Assembly (NCBI GenBank): GCA_035710745.1
Contig: DASTCX010000006.1
Coordinates: forward strand, 92,391 to 156,390
Direction of reading: 5' to 3'
DNA length: 64,000 nucleotides
Source of the DNA: Candidatus Eremiobacteraceae bacterium
GTDB lineage: Bacteria; Vulcanimicrobiota; Vulcanimicrobiia; Eremiobacterales; Eremiobacteraceae
Shown: piece after piece, positions 15,959 through 23,556 of the stretch
Layout: each line of letters starts with the position of its first letter
Position numbering within the stretch: the first letter of the stretch is position 1
Translations under genes and position numbers: made by a program
The notes under the pieces: model-generated
Database searches by the model: none
What the model was told of the DNA's origin: nothing
Seen by the model: the letters and a program-made list of their open reading frames with translations, nothing else

Positions 15959-17674
15959 GTGAGCGAGGCGAGACCGCTCGACGTCGTCCTCTGCTGGCAC
16001 ATGCACCAGCCGCAGTATCGCCGCGCGTCGAGCCGCGAGTTCCAACTGCCGTGGACGTATCTCCACGCGATCAAAGACTACGCCGACATGGCGTGGCACC
16101 TCGAGCAGAACCGAGACGCGCGAGCCGTCGTCAATCTCACGCCCATTCTCCTCGATCAGATCGACGACTACGCCGGCCAATTCGCGCGGCGTGCGTTTCG
16201 CGATCCGCTCTTGCGCGCGCTCGCCGATCCGGAAAGCGTGCCGTCGGGCGATTTGGCCGGTCTCATCGAGGCGTGCTTTCGCGCGAACGCCGAGCGGATG
16301 ATCCGAAGGCATGCACCGTATCAGCGGCTGCGCGACGCATACGACTCGGCGCTCACGGGCGGCTTTCACGGCTATCTGTCGACGCGCTTCCTGACGGACG
16401 TCTGCGTCTGGTACCATCTGGCGTGGCTCGGCGAGTCGATAGCCCGAGAGGATGCGCGCGCGATACGCCTTCGAGAGAAGGCGGCCGACTTCGATGAGAC
16501 CGATCGAACCGAACTCATCGATCTCATGGGCGAGATCGTGCGAGGCATCGTCGCCAGATACAAAGCGCTCGCCTCCAACGGCCGCGTCGAGCTCTCGACG
16601 TCGCCCTACACGCATCCGATACTGCCGCTCCTCATCGACTTCATCGTCGCTCGCGAAAGCCAGCCGGACGCGCCCCTTCCGGAAGCGCCGTCCTATCCAG
16701 GCGGCGTCGCGCGGGCGCAAGCCCACGTGGAAGCCGCGATCGCGACCCACGGCGCCCGGTTCGCCAAACGGCCTGCGGGCTGCTGGCCGTCCGAAGGCGC
16801 CGTGTCGAAGGCTGCGCTCTCGCTGTTGGCTTCGAACGGATTTGCCTGGTGCGCGTCGTGCGAAACCGTCCTCGTGCGCTCGCTCGGCGCGGCCGCCGCG
16901 GACCTGCCGCCGCGCGAAGCATCCTTATACAAGCCGTATCTCGTCGCCGACGCGCGCGGCCGCGGTATCGCGATGTTCTTCCGCGACGTGCGCCTTTCCG
17001 ATCTCATCGGTTTCCGCTATGCCGATTGGCACGCCGACGACGCGGTCGCGAATCTCGTCGGCGAGCTCGAGGGGATCGCGCGATCGACCGCCGAGCAAGA
17101 AGCGCCGATCGTCTCGATCATCCTCGACGGCGAAAACGCGTGGGAGCACTACCCGGAGAACGGGTTTTATTTCTTATCCGGCCTCTATCGCGCGCTGAGC
17201 TCGCATGCGTCGCTGCGCCTGACGACCTTCAGCGAGCATCTCATGCGGAACCCGCCGACTTCAAAGCTCGACACGCTAGTCGCGGGCAGCTGGGTGTACG
17301 GCACGCTCTCGACGTGGATCGGCGAGGATGCGAAGAACCGCGCTTGGGATCTGCTCGTCGCCGCGAAGACCGATTTCGACCGAGCGGTCGCCGCGGGCTC
17401 GCTCGGCGGCGAACGCCTCGTTCTCGCCGAAGCCCAGTTGAAGGTCTGTGAAGGCTCCGACTGGTTCTGGTGGTTTGGCGATGAAAATCCTGCGCAGACC
17501 GTGAGCGACTACGATCGGCTGTTCCGCGATCATATCGCCGATCTCTATAAGCTCATGGGTGTGGAAGCGCCGGCGACCGTTGGCGCGGTGATCGGCGTCG
17601 GCGCGGGATCGCCCGAGCACGGCGGCTCGATGCGCGCGAATCCGCCGACGGCGACGGACGGCATCCGTCCGTGA
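15959..17674 (+). CDS. Glycoside hydrolase family 57 (alpha-amylase/amylopullulanase-like)
   Basis: A 571-residue GH57 enzyme. The five GH57 regions can be followed: LCWHMHQPQYR at the N-terminus, STSPYTHPILPLL, then the nucleophile Glu in GCWPSEGAVSKAAL, the general-acid Asp in IILDGENAWEHYPENG, and the distal YGTLSTWIG segment. GTG at 15959 is chosen because it lies 7 bp past the glgC stop and gives MSEARPLDVVLCWHM; earlier codons in frame lie inside glgC. Family members hydrolyse or rearrange alpha-glucans, and the surrounding glg genes suggest storage-glucan turnover in the cytosol. No signal peptide is seen. The stop overlaps the next start (GTGA). Confidence 0.88.
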   Translation: MSEARPLDVVLCWHMHQPQYRRASSREFQLPWTYLHAIKDYADMAWHLEQNRDARAVVNLTPILLDQIDDYAGQFARRAFRDPLLRALADPESVPSGDLAGLIEACFRANAERMIRRHAPYQRLRDAYDSALTGGFHGYLSTRFLTDVCVWYHLAWLGESIAREDARAIRLREKAADFDETDRTELIDLMGEIVRGIVARYKALASNGRVELSTSPYTHPILPLLIDFIVARESQPDAPLPEAPSYPGGVARAQAHVEAAIATHGARFAKRPAGCWPSEGAVSKAALSLLASNGFAWCASCETVLVRSLGAAAADLPPREASLYKPYLVADARGRGIAMFFRDVRLSDLIGFRYADWHADDAVANLVGELEGIARSTAEQEAPIVSIILDGENAWEHYPENGFYFLSGLYRALSSHASLRLTTFSEHLMRNPPTSKLDTLVAGSWVYGTLSTWIGEDAKNRAWDLLVAAKTDFDRAVAAGSLGGERLVLAEAQLKVCEGSDWFWWFGDENPAQTVSDYDRLFRDHIADLYKLMGVEAPATVGAVIGVGAGSPEHGGSMRANPPTATDGIRP

Positions 17675-19695
17675 GCGAAACCGTCAAGCTGCTGTTCGGC
17701 GTCCACGCGCATCAGCCCGCGGGCAACTTCCCGAAAGTCGTGCGCGACGCGTGCGACCGCTGCTACAGCCCGTTCTTCGAGGTGCTCGAACGACACCCGG
17801 AGTTCAAGTTCGCGATGCACGTGAGCGGCTGGCTGCTCGACTTCCTGACGCGTGAGTTCCCCGACGATGTCAGGCGCCTTCGGACGATGATCGCGCGCGG
17901 TCAGCTCGAGGTCTTCGGCGGCGGCGATACCGAGCCGATCCTCGCATCGCTTTCGGAAACGGATCGCCGCGGGCAGATCGGCGCGATGAACGAACGCGTG
18001 AAGCGCACGTTCGACGTACGGCCGCGAGGCGCATGGCTCGCCGAGCGAGTGTGGGAAGCGACCGTCGTACCGTCGCTCGTCAACCGCGGCATCCGCTATG
18101 TCGCCGTCGACGACTTCCATTTCTTGTGCGCGGGCCAAGAACCTCAATCGCTTCATGGCTACTTCTCGACCGAAGAAGGCGGCAAGCGGCTCGATCTGTT
18201 CCCGATCTCGGAGACGTTGCGCTACCGGATCCCATTCGCGCCGGTGAGCGACACCATCGCGTACATCGAAAGCCTTCCGGCGACCGGCGCCGCGATCTAT
18301 TTCGACGACATCGAGAAGTTCGGCATCTGGCCCGAGACGCACGAGTGGGTGTACGGGCGTCGATGGCTCGAGGAGTTCATCGCCTCGGTCGTGCGCTCGC
18401 CGAAGATCGAGACGATGCGTTACGCCGAGTTCCATAAAGCCTATACCAACCGCGGCGTCGTTTATCTGCCGACGGTCTCGTACGCCGAGATGGGTGCCTG
18501 GACGTTGCCGCCGCGTGGTGCACAACGGTTCTCGCAGCTCGTCGAACGCGCCAAGAACGAGGGGACGATCGATGCGGACAAGCCGCTGATCCGCGGCGGC
18601 CACTGGCGCAACTTCTTCAGCCGATATCCCGAATCCAATTGGATGCACAAGCGCGTCGCGCAGGCATCGCGCCGCTTTCACGCGCTGCCGGCGTCGAAAA
18701 AGCGCGACACGATGCTCCACGACCTGCACCTCGCGCAGGCGAACGATGCCTACTGGCACGGTTTGTTCGGCGGTATCTACCTGCCGCATCTGCGGCGTCA
18801 GGTCTACTCGTCGCTCGCGCGGCTCGAAGCGAAACTCGACCGCGTCGCTCCCCGGGCGCCGGTCGAGGTGGCCGATATCGATCTCGACGGCCGCGACGAG
18901 GTCGTTCTCGCGAACCGCTCGATGATCGCGATCGTCCGCCCGCACGTCGACGGTTGCGTCTGCGAGCTCACCCACTACAAGCTCGCCCACAACTTCGCCG
19001 ACGCGTTCGCGCGGCGCGCCGAACTCTACCACGACCGCATGCGGTCCGGCGAGGTCCACGGCTCCTCGGGCGGACCGGCGTCGATCCACGACCGGGTCGC
19101 CTTTCGGATGCAGATAGGCGAAGATGAGCTCGCGATCGACGCGGAGCCCCGCGCGATGTTCGTCGACCACTGGTCGCCGGCCGAGGGCGCCGGCGCGCGC
19201 GCGGCGTATGGACAACTCGGATCGCGAGCTTCTCGGCTCGTGATGGCCGGTTTGGCGGGCACGTTGGCCGTCGACAAGCATGTCGAACTCGACGGCGACG
19301 ACATGCTCGTCGGCTACACGCTAGCGGCGGGGGATTCCGGCACGTCGCGCAACGGCACGTGGACGGTTTCGCTCGACGTCGCGATGCCGAGTTGCGATGG
19401 GCCCGGGGGGACGTACGTCGTGGACGGTATCAAGAGCGGAGGGTTTGACGGTGTCGTCGAGCGCGATGACGTCAAAGCCGTCGAGCTGCGCGATTCCGAA
19501 CTCGGGGGAGCGCTCGAAGTCGAAGTCTCGCCCGCCGCGCGGATCGACGCGCGGCCGTTATACACAGCGTCGCAATCGGAAGCGGGTTTCGAGAGGATCA
19601 TGCAGACCGCGACGATCCGCATTTCGTGGCCGGTTTCGATACCCGAAGGTGAAAGCGTGACGCTCGGCGTCAGGTTGGGGGTGAAGAAATGGTAG
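17671..19695 (+). CDS. GH57 4-alpha-glucanotransferase (Thermococcus type)
   Basis: A 674-residue enzyme with the GH57 barrel followed by the two C-terminal beta domains (DUF1925/DUF1926 type) found in the archaeal 4-alpha-glucanotransferase. Catalytic candidates are the Glu of GAWLAERVWEATVV and the Asp of AIYFDDIEKFGIWPE. The start FGVHAHQPAGNFPKV is the family's first conserved region. It would transfer maltodextrin segments between chains, reshaping glucan for GlgP or GlgB. GTG 17671 overlaps the previous TGA by four bases, and its own end overlaps the next gene by seven, so three genes run as one translation-coupled unit with glgC upstream. Confidence 0.9.
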   Translation: MSETVKLLFGVHAHQPAGNFPKVVRDACDRCYSPFFEVLERHPEFKFAMHVSGWLLDFLTREFPDDVRRLRTMIARGQLEVFGGGDTEPILASLSETDRRGQIGAMNERVKRTFDVRPRGAWLAERVWEATVVPSLVNRGIRYVAVDDFHFLCAGQEPQSLHGYFSTEEGGKRLDLFPISETLRYRIPFAPVSDTIAYIESLPATGAAIYFDDIEKFGIWPETHEWVYGRRWLEEFIASVVRSPKIETMRYAEFHKAYTNRGVVYLPTVSYAEMGAWTLPPRGAQRFSQLVERAKNEGTIDADKPLIRGGHWRNFFSRYPESNWMHKRVAQASRRFHALPASKKRDTMLHDLHLAQANDAYWHGLFGGIYLPHLRRQVYSSLARLEAKLDRVAPRAPVEVADIDLDGRDEVVLANRSMIAIVRPHVDGCVCELTHYKLAHNFADAFARRAELYHDRMRSGEVHGSSGGPASIHDRVAFRMQIGEDELAIDAEPRAMFVDHWSPAEGAGARAAYGQLGSRASRLVMAGLAGTLAVDKHVELDGDDMLVGYTLAAGDSGTSRNGTWTVSLDVAMPSCDGPGGTYVVDGIKSGGFDGVVERDDVKAVELRDSELGGALEVEVSPAARIDARPLYTASQSEAGFERIMQTATIRISWPVSIPEGESVTLGVRLGVKKW

Positions 19696-21293
19696 CTCGA
19701 GTCTTGCGATCGCTTCCGTATCTTTGTCTCGCGGCGTTCGCGCTCGTCGCGCCGGCGGCTGCGTCGCCGATGGCGGTCCCGCCCCATTATTCGTTCGTCC
19801 ACCATCAGGTGTCGACGACGAACGCGAACGCACAGTCGGCGTTCGATGAAGGGCTGACGCTGCTCTACAGTTTCAACCGCCTAGCTGCGCGCGATGCGTT
19901 CATGCGTGCGGCGAACGCCGATTCAAATCTCGCGATGGCGTATTGGGGGATCGCCGAGTCGTACGGTCCGAACGTCAACGTGCCGATCGACGAAGCGGGC
20001 GAGAAGGCGGCGTCGGACGCGATCGCGCACGCGAAATCCTTGCTCGCCGGAGCGTCCGAAGAAGAAGCGGCGTACGTAGCCGCGCTCTCGGTCCGCTACA
20101 CGACCTCGCCGCGCCCGAACTACAACGCGCTCGCCCGGGCGTACGAGCACGCGATGTCCGATCTCTCGCATAAGTATCCCGACGATCTCGACGCTGCGAC
20201 GCTCTTCGCCGAGAGCGAGATGGATCTCCACGCATGGGCGTGGTTCGCCACGTCCGGCCAGCCCGCCGACGGCACGAACGAGATCATCGCGACCCTCGAA
20301 AGCGTGCTCGCTCGCGATCCGATGCACATCGGGGCGAACCACTACTACATCCACGCGACCGAGGAGTCGAAGACGCCCGATCGCGCACTGCTATCCGCGC
20401 AACGCCTCGGCACGTTCACCTTCGAGCCCGCGGCCGCGCATCTCGTCCACATGCCCGCGCACACGTTCATGCGCACCGGCTACTACGATCAAGCCGCGGC
20501 CGTCAACGTGCGCGCGACGGAGCACGACCGGATGTATCTGGCCACCGAGATGGACCCCGAAGCGTCCGGTTACTACGGCCACAACCTATACTTCCTGGCG
20601 AGCGCGTACGAAATGGAAGGCGATTTCGCGGGCGCAAGAGCAGCAGCGGCTCAGGCCGACGGTAAGGACGCCGGCAGCATCACGCTCTACGCGCTATGCC
20701 GTTTCTCGCGTTGGCACGACATCCTGAACTTGCCGGCTTCGAAGGGTACGCCGCCGTCCTACGACCCGCTGCGCACGCCGCTGTGGCACTTCGCTCGCGG
20801 CATGGCGTACGCCGGCACCGGCGACAACGCGGCCGCGCAGAAGGAGCTGCAAACGCTCGGCGATCTCAACCGGTCGATGAACGTCGCTCCGGTCACCGGT
20901 TTCAACAACGGCTCGAAGCAGATACTCGGAATGGCGCTCGATGTGCTCGGTGCGAAGATCGACCGGGCAGCAGGCCGGAATACGGACGCGGCAGCGCTGC
21001 TCGTCCGCGCGGTTCGCATCCAAGACGGACTGCTTTACATCGAACCGCCGGATTGGTACTTCCCGGTACGCGAGTCGCTCGGCGCGGCGCTCTTGAAGGC
21101 GGGCGATGCGAACGGCGCCGAGCGGACGTTCCGCGACGACCTCGTGCGCAACCCGCGCAATCCGCGCTCGCTATTCGGACTGGAGAAGGCCTTGGAGGCC
21201 GAGGGCGACACGACCGATGCGGCGTGGGTGCAGCGCGAGTTCGCGGCGGCGTGGCGCAACGCCGACACGCAGCTCTCGATCGACGATCTCTGA
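19689..21293 (+). CDS. Secreted tetratricopeptide-repeat protein
   Basis: A 534-residue protein with a signal peptide (VLRSLPYLCLAAFALVAPAAA) and helical repeats. SAFDEGLTLLYSFNRLAARDAFMRAANAD near residues 50-75 and AERTFRDDLVRNPRNPRSLFGLEKAL near the C-terminus are typical TPR helices. The middle part contains YYIHATEESKTPDRAL and HMPAHTFMRTGYYDQAA, conserved in a family of soil-bacterial TPR proteins of unknown function; the His-rich segments might bind metal, which is speculation. It overlaps the glucanotransferase gene by 7 nt, so it is expressed with the glucan genes although no link in function is visible. Confidence 0.75.
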   Translation: MVARVLRSLPYLCLAAFALVAPAAASPMAVPPHYSFVHHQVSTTNANAQSAFDEGLTLLYSFNRLAARDAFMRAANADSNLAMAYWGIAESYGPNVNVPIDEAGEKAASDAIAHAKSLLAGASEEEAAYVAALSVRYTTSPRPNYNALARAYEHAMSDLSHKYPDDLDAATLFAESEMDLHAWAWFATSGQPADGTNEIIATLESVLARDPMHIGANHYYIHATEESKTPDRALLSAQRLGTFTFEPAAAHLVHMPAHTFMRTGYYDQAAAVNVRATEHDRMYLATEMDPEASGYYGHNLYFLASAYEMEGDFAGARAAAAQADGKDAGSITLYALCRFSRWHDILNLPASKGTPPSYDPLRTPLWHFARGMAYAGTGDNAAAQKELQTLGDLNRSMNVAPVTGFNNGSKQILGMALDVLGAKIDRAAGRNTDAAALLVRAVRIQDGLLYIEPPDWYFPVRESLGAALLKAGDANGAERTFRDDLVRNPRNPRSLFGLEKALEAEGDTTDAAWVQREFAAAWRNADTQLSIDDL

Positions 21294-21295
21294 GC

Positions 21296-22165
21296 GTGAG
21301 CCCCGCTCCCGACTTCACCTTCGTCACGTACGACGGTCTGCCCGACCTCGATCCCGATGACCGGCTTGCGGTCGATGCGCTGGCAAAACGCGGCCTTCGG
21401 GCGCAGCCGGCCGTGTGGAACGACCCATCGGTCGATTGGGCTCGGGCCGGAACCTGCATCATACGGTCGACCTGGGACTATCATCTCGACTATGGCGGGT
21501 TTCTCGCATGGACCGACAGGGTCGCGGCCGTCGCGCCGCTATGGAATCCGCCGGACATCGTCCGCTGGAATTCGAACAAGCGCTATCTCGAAGAGATCGA
21601 GCGCCGTGGAGCGCCGATCGTCCCCACGGCCTGGCTTCGTTCCGGCGAGCCCGTCGATATCGCAGCCTTCTTGGGCGACCGCGGCTGGGGACGCGCGGTC
21701 ATCAAACCGGTCGTCGGTCTGGCGACGCGCAACGTGCTGATGGTCGAGCCTTCCCCCGATGGCCTGGCGCGCGCGCAAGCGCACGCCGAGATGCTGCTCG
21801 CCGAGCAAGACGTCATGGTCCAGCCGTTTTTGGAGTCGGTCGAGCGCTACGGCGAGCGGGCGCTCGTGTTCATCGACGGTGAGTACTCGCACGCCGCGCG
21901 GAAGATCGCCTTTCAGCCGCTGGCAGTTGCGGGCGAAGCGGGTGAGACGCCGGTCGTCGCCGAGCCGGATGAGATCGCGGTCGCGAAAAAAGTCGCTGGG
22001 ATGGTGGAAGGCGCGCTCTACGGCCGCGTCGACCTCGTTCGCGATGCCGAGGGAAAACCGATCGTCATCGAGTTGGAGCTCGTCGAGCCGTCTCTATTCT
22101 TGAGCCTCCATCCACCGGCTGCTGAGCGCTTCGCATCGGCCCTGGCGAAGGTCTTAACGCGCTGA
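21296..22165 (+). CDS. ATP-grasp domain protein (RimK/glutathione-synthetase-like ligase)
   Basis: A 289-residue ATP-grasp protein. GTG 21296 is two bases after the TPR gene's stop and gives MSPAPDFTFVTYDGLPDLDPDD; a longer frame upstream lies inside the TPR gene. Landmarks are WNSNKRYLEEIERRGAPIVPT, the Lys-bearing strand WGRAVIKPVVGLATRNV, the hinge MVQPFLESVERYGERALVFID, and the metal-binding end VIELELVEPSLFL. The layout fits the small cytosolic ligases related to RimK and to the D-cycloserine synthase DcsG, which join a carboxylate to an amine using ATP. The substrate cannot be deduced. Confidence 0.8.
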   Translation: MSPAPDFTFVTYDGLPDLDPDDRLAVDALAKRGLRAQPAVWNDPSVDWARAGTCIIRSTWDYHLDYGGFLAWTDRVAAVAPLWNPPDIVRWNSNKRYLEEIERRGAPIVPTAWLRSGEPVDIAAFLGDRGWGRAVIKPVVGLATRNVLMVEPSPDGLARAQAHAEMLLAEQDVMVQPFLESVERYGERALVFIDGEYSHAARKIAFQPLAVAGEAGETPVVAEPDEIAVAKKVAGMVEGALYGRVDLVRDAEGKPIVIELELVEPSLFLSLHPPAAERFASALAKVLTR

Positions 22166-22212
22166 ACTTCGGCCTCATATGGCACCAAGGTCCGTGTCGA
22201 GAATCGAAAAGC

Positions 22213-22241
22213 TCGACTCAACTCGAATGGGCTGATATACT
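22213..22241 (+). promoter_or_regulatory. Extended -10 promoter of the GloVer lipoprotein gene
   Basis: TCGACT at 22213-22218 and TATACT at 22236-22241 are 17 bp apart, and TGA directly before the -10 makes an extended -10 box. The start of transcription would be near 22248. A GAGG ribosome site (22250-22253) lies 6 bases before the ATG at 22260, so the leader would be only about a dozen bases. Confidence 0.55.
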
Positions 22242-22259
22242 TCCAGAACGAGGTTTTTT

Positions 22260-23498
22260 ATGTCTCATCCTCTCGGCAATCATATCATAAAGCGTGTAGT
22301 AGTTCTGGTGTCGCTGATCGCCGCCGGGTTTTTGACCGCCTGCTCCAGCTCTTCGACGTCTGCTGTCGTGCAAGCCCTTACGCACGGGCACAACGCGCGT
22401 ATCTCGCGCGTCGGCAGTTCGCCCACGGCAACGTACACTATCATTTACACATTCAAAGGCGGAGCGGATGGCGTGGCTCCTATGGCGCAGCTCCTCGACA
22501 TCAACGGCACGCTGTTCGGAACCACCTCTGGCGGCGGCAGCAACTTCGATGGCACGGTCTACAGCATCACCACAGGCGGGGCGGAGAAAGTCCTCTACAC
22601 ATTCGGCTCGAAAGCGAACGACGGCGAGCTCCCGCTCGGAGGTTTGATCGACGTCAACGGAGCGCTCTTCGGGGTGACGGACGAATCGACGAACGCAACG
22701 ACCGATTGCGGTGCGATCTACAAAGTGACGGCGGCCGGCGTCGAATCGGTCAAGTACCTCTTCAAGAACCATCCTGACGGTTGCGGGCCGATGGGCCAAC
22801 TCGTCAAGCTCAATACCGAGATGTACGGCACGACGTCGGCCGGCGGGGACAGCCGTGGCGACGGCGTCATCTACCAAGCGACGACGGGAGGGACCGAAAA
22901 AGTAGACTACACGTTCACCGGCCAGCCCGACGGATCGCAGCCAGAGGCTGGACTGACCAACGCGTCGGGTACGATGTACGGCACCACCTCGAGTGGCGGC
23001 ACGAACAACGCGGGAACGATCTTCAGTTTCAGCCCGGCGGGCGGGGAGCACATCGTCCATAGTTTTGGCAGCACGTCGGACGGGGCGCTGCCGTTCGGCG
23101 GCCTCCTCGACGTCAACGGCACGCTCTATGGAACGACCGAGCGCGGCGGAACGCACACCGTGGGAACGGTGTTCAGCTTCACGCCGTCCACCGGCACCGA
23201 AAAGGTCGTCTACAATTTCGGCAAGAGTTCGACGGACGCTGCGACGCCGTCCGGTGATCTCGTCGTCCTCAACGGCGTTCTGTATGGAACGACGCGGTTC
23301 GGCGGCGCGAGCAGCGACGGCACTATCTACAGCGTCACAAAGGCGGGCAGAGAAGCCGTCCTGCATTCGTTCCCGTCGATGCCGGGCGACGGAGGCGATC
23401 CGGTCGCCGGTCTCGTCAATGTCGGTGGGACGTTGGTCGGCACCACATCAGTCGGCGGCTCGGCCAGCCGCGGTATGGCGTACACGCTAGTCCCTTAG
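22260..23498 (+). CDS. GloVer-repeat lipoprotein, seven repeats
   Basis: A 412-residue lipoprotein. The N-terminus IIKRVVVLVSLIAAGFLTAC carries a lipobox with Cys at position 28. The rest is seven units of about 50 residues, each with a YxF(G/K)..DG.xP..GLxxxNGTLYGTT.xGG...GTV(F/Y)S(I/F)T pattern; the GTT motif appears as FGTT, FGVT, YGTT (four times) and VGTT. This is the tandem repeat called GloVer in choice-of-anchor proteins, and seven units fit one closed beta-propeller. It would sit on the outer face of a membrane. Function is unknown; binding of a polymer or surface partner is the usual guess. The gene has its own promoter and is followed by a palindromic repeat. Confidence 0.85.
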   Translation: MSHPLGNHIIKRVVVLVSLIAAGFLTACSSSSTSAVVQALTHGHNARISRVGSSPTATYTIIYTFKGGADGVAPMAQLLDINGTLFGTTSGGGSNFDGTVYSITTGGAEKVLYTFGSKANDGELPLGGLIDVNGALFGVTDESTNATTDCGAIYKVTAAGVESVKYLFKNHPDGCGPMGQLVKLNTEMYGTTSAGGDSRGDGVIYQATTGGTEKVDYTFTGQPDGSQPEAGLTNASGTMYGTTSSGGTNNAGTIFSFSPAGGEHIVHSFGSTSDGALPFGGLLDVNGTLYGTTERGGTHTVGTVFSFTPSTGTEKVVYNFGKSSTDAATPSGDLVVLNGVLYGTTRFGGASSDGTIYSVTKAGREAVLHSFPSMPGDGGDPVAGLVNVGGTLVGTTSVGGSASRGMAYTLVP

Positions 23499-23510
23499 GC
23501 GAAGGCCGCG

Positions 23511-23534
23511 GCGGTCGAGATAAATCTCGACCGC
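23511..23534. repeat. Family-A palindrome between convergent genes
   Basis: Core GGTCGAGATAAATCTCGACC, lying between the end of the GloVer lipoprotein gene (23498) and the end of the convergent glgP gene (23557). It could form a hairpin in either transcript. Confidence 0.9.
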
Positions 23535-23556
23535 TCCCCTTCTCTACCATTCGATG

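Noticed and set aside
20696..21295. N-terminal 200-residue extension of the ATP-grasp protein
   Set aside because: The extension is an Arg-rich shadow frame inside the TPR gene; the ATP-grasp fold starts at GTG 21296.
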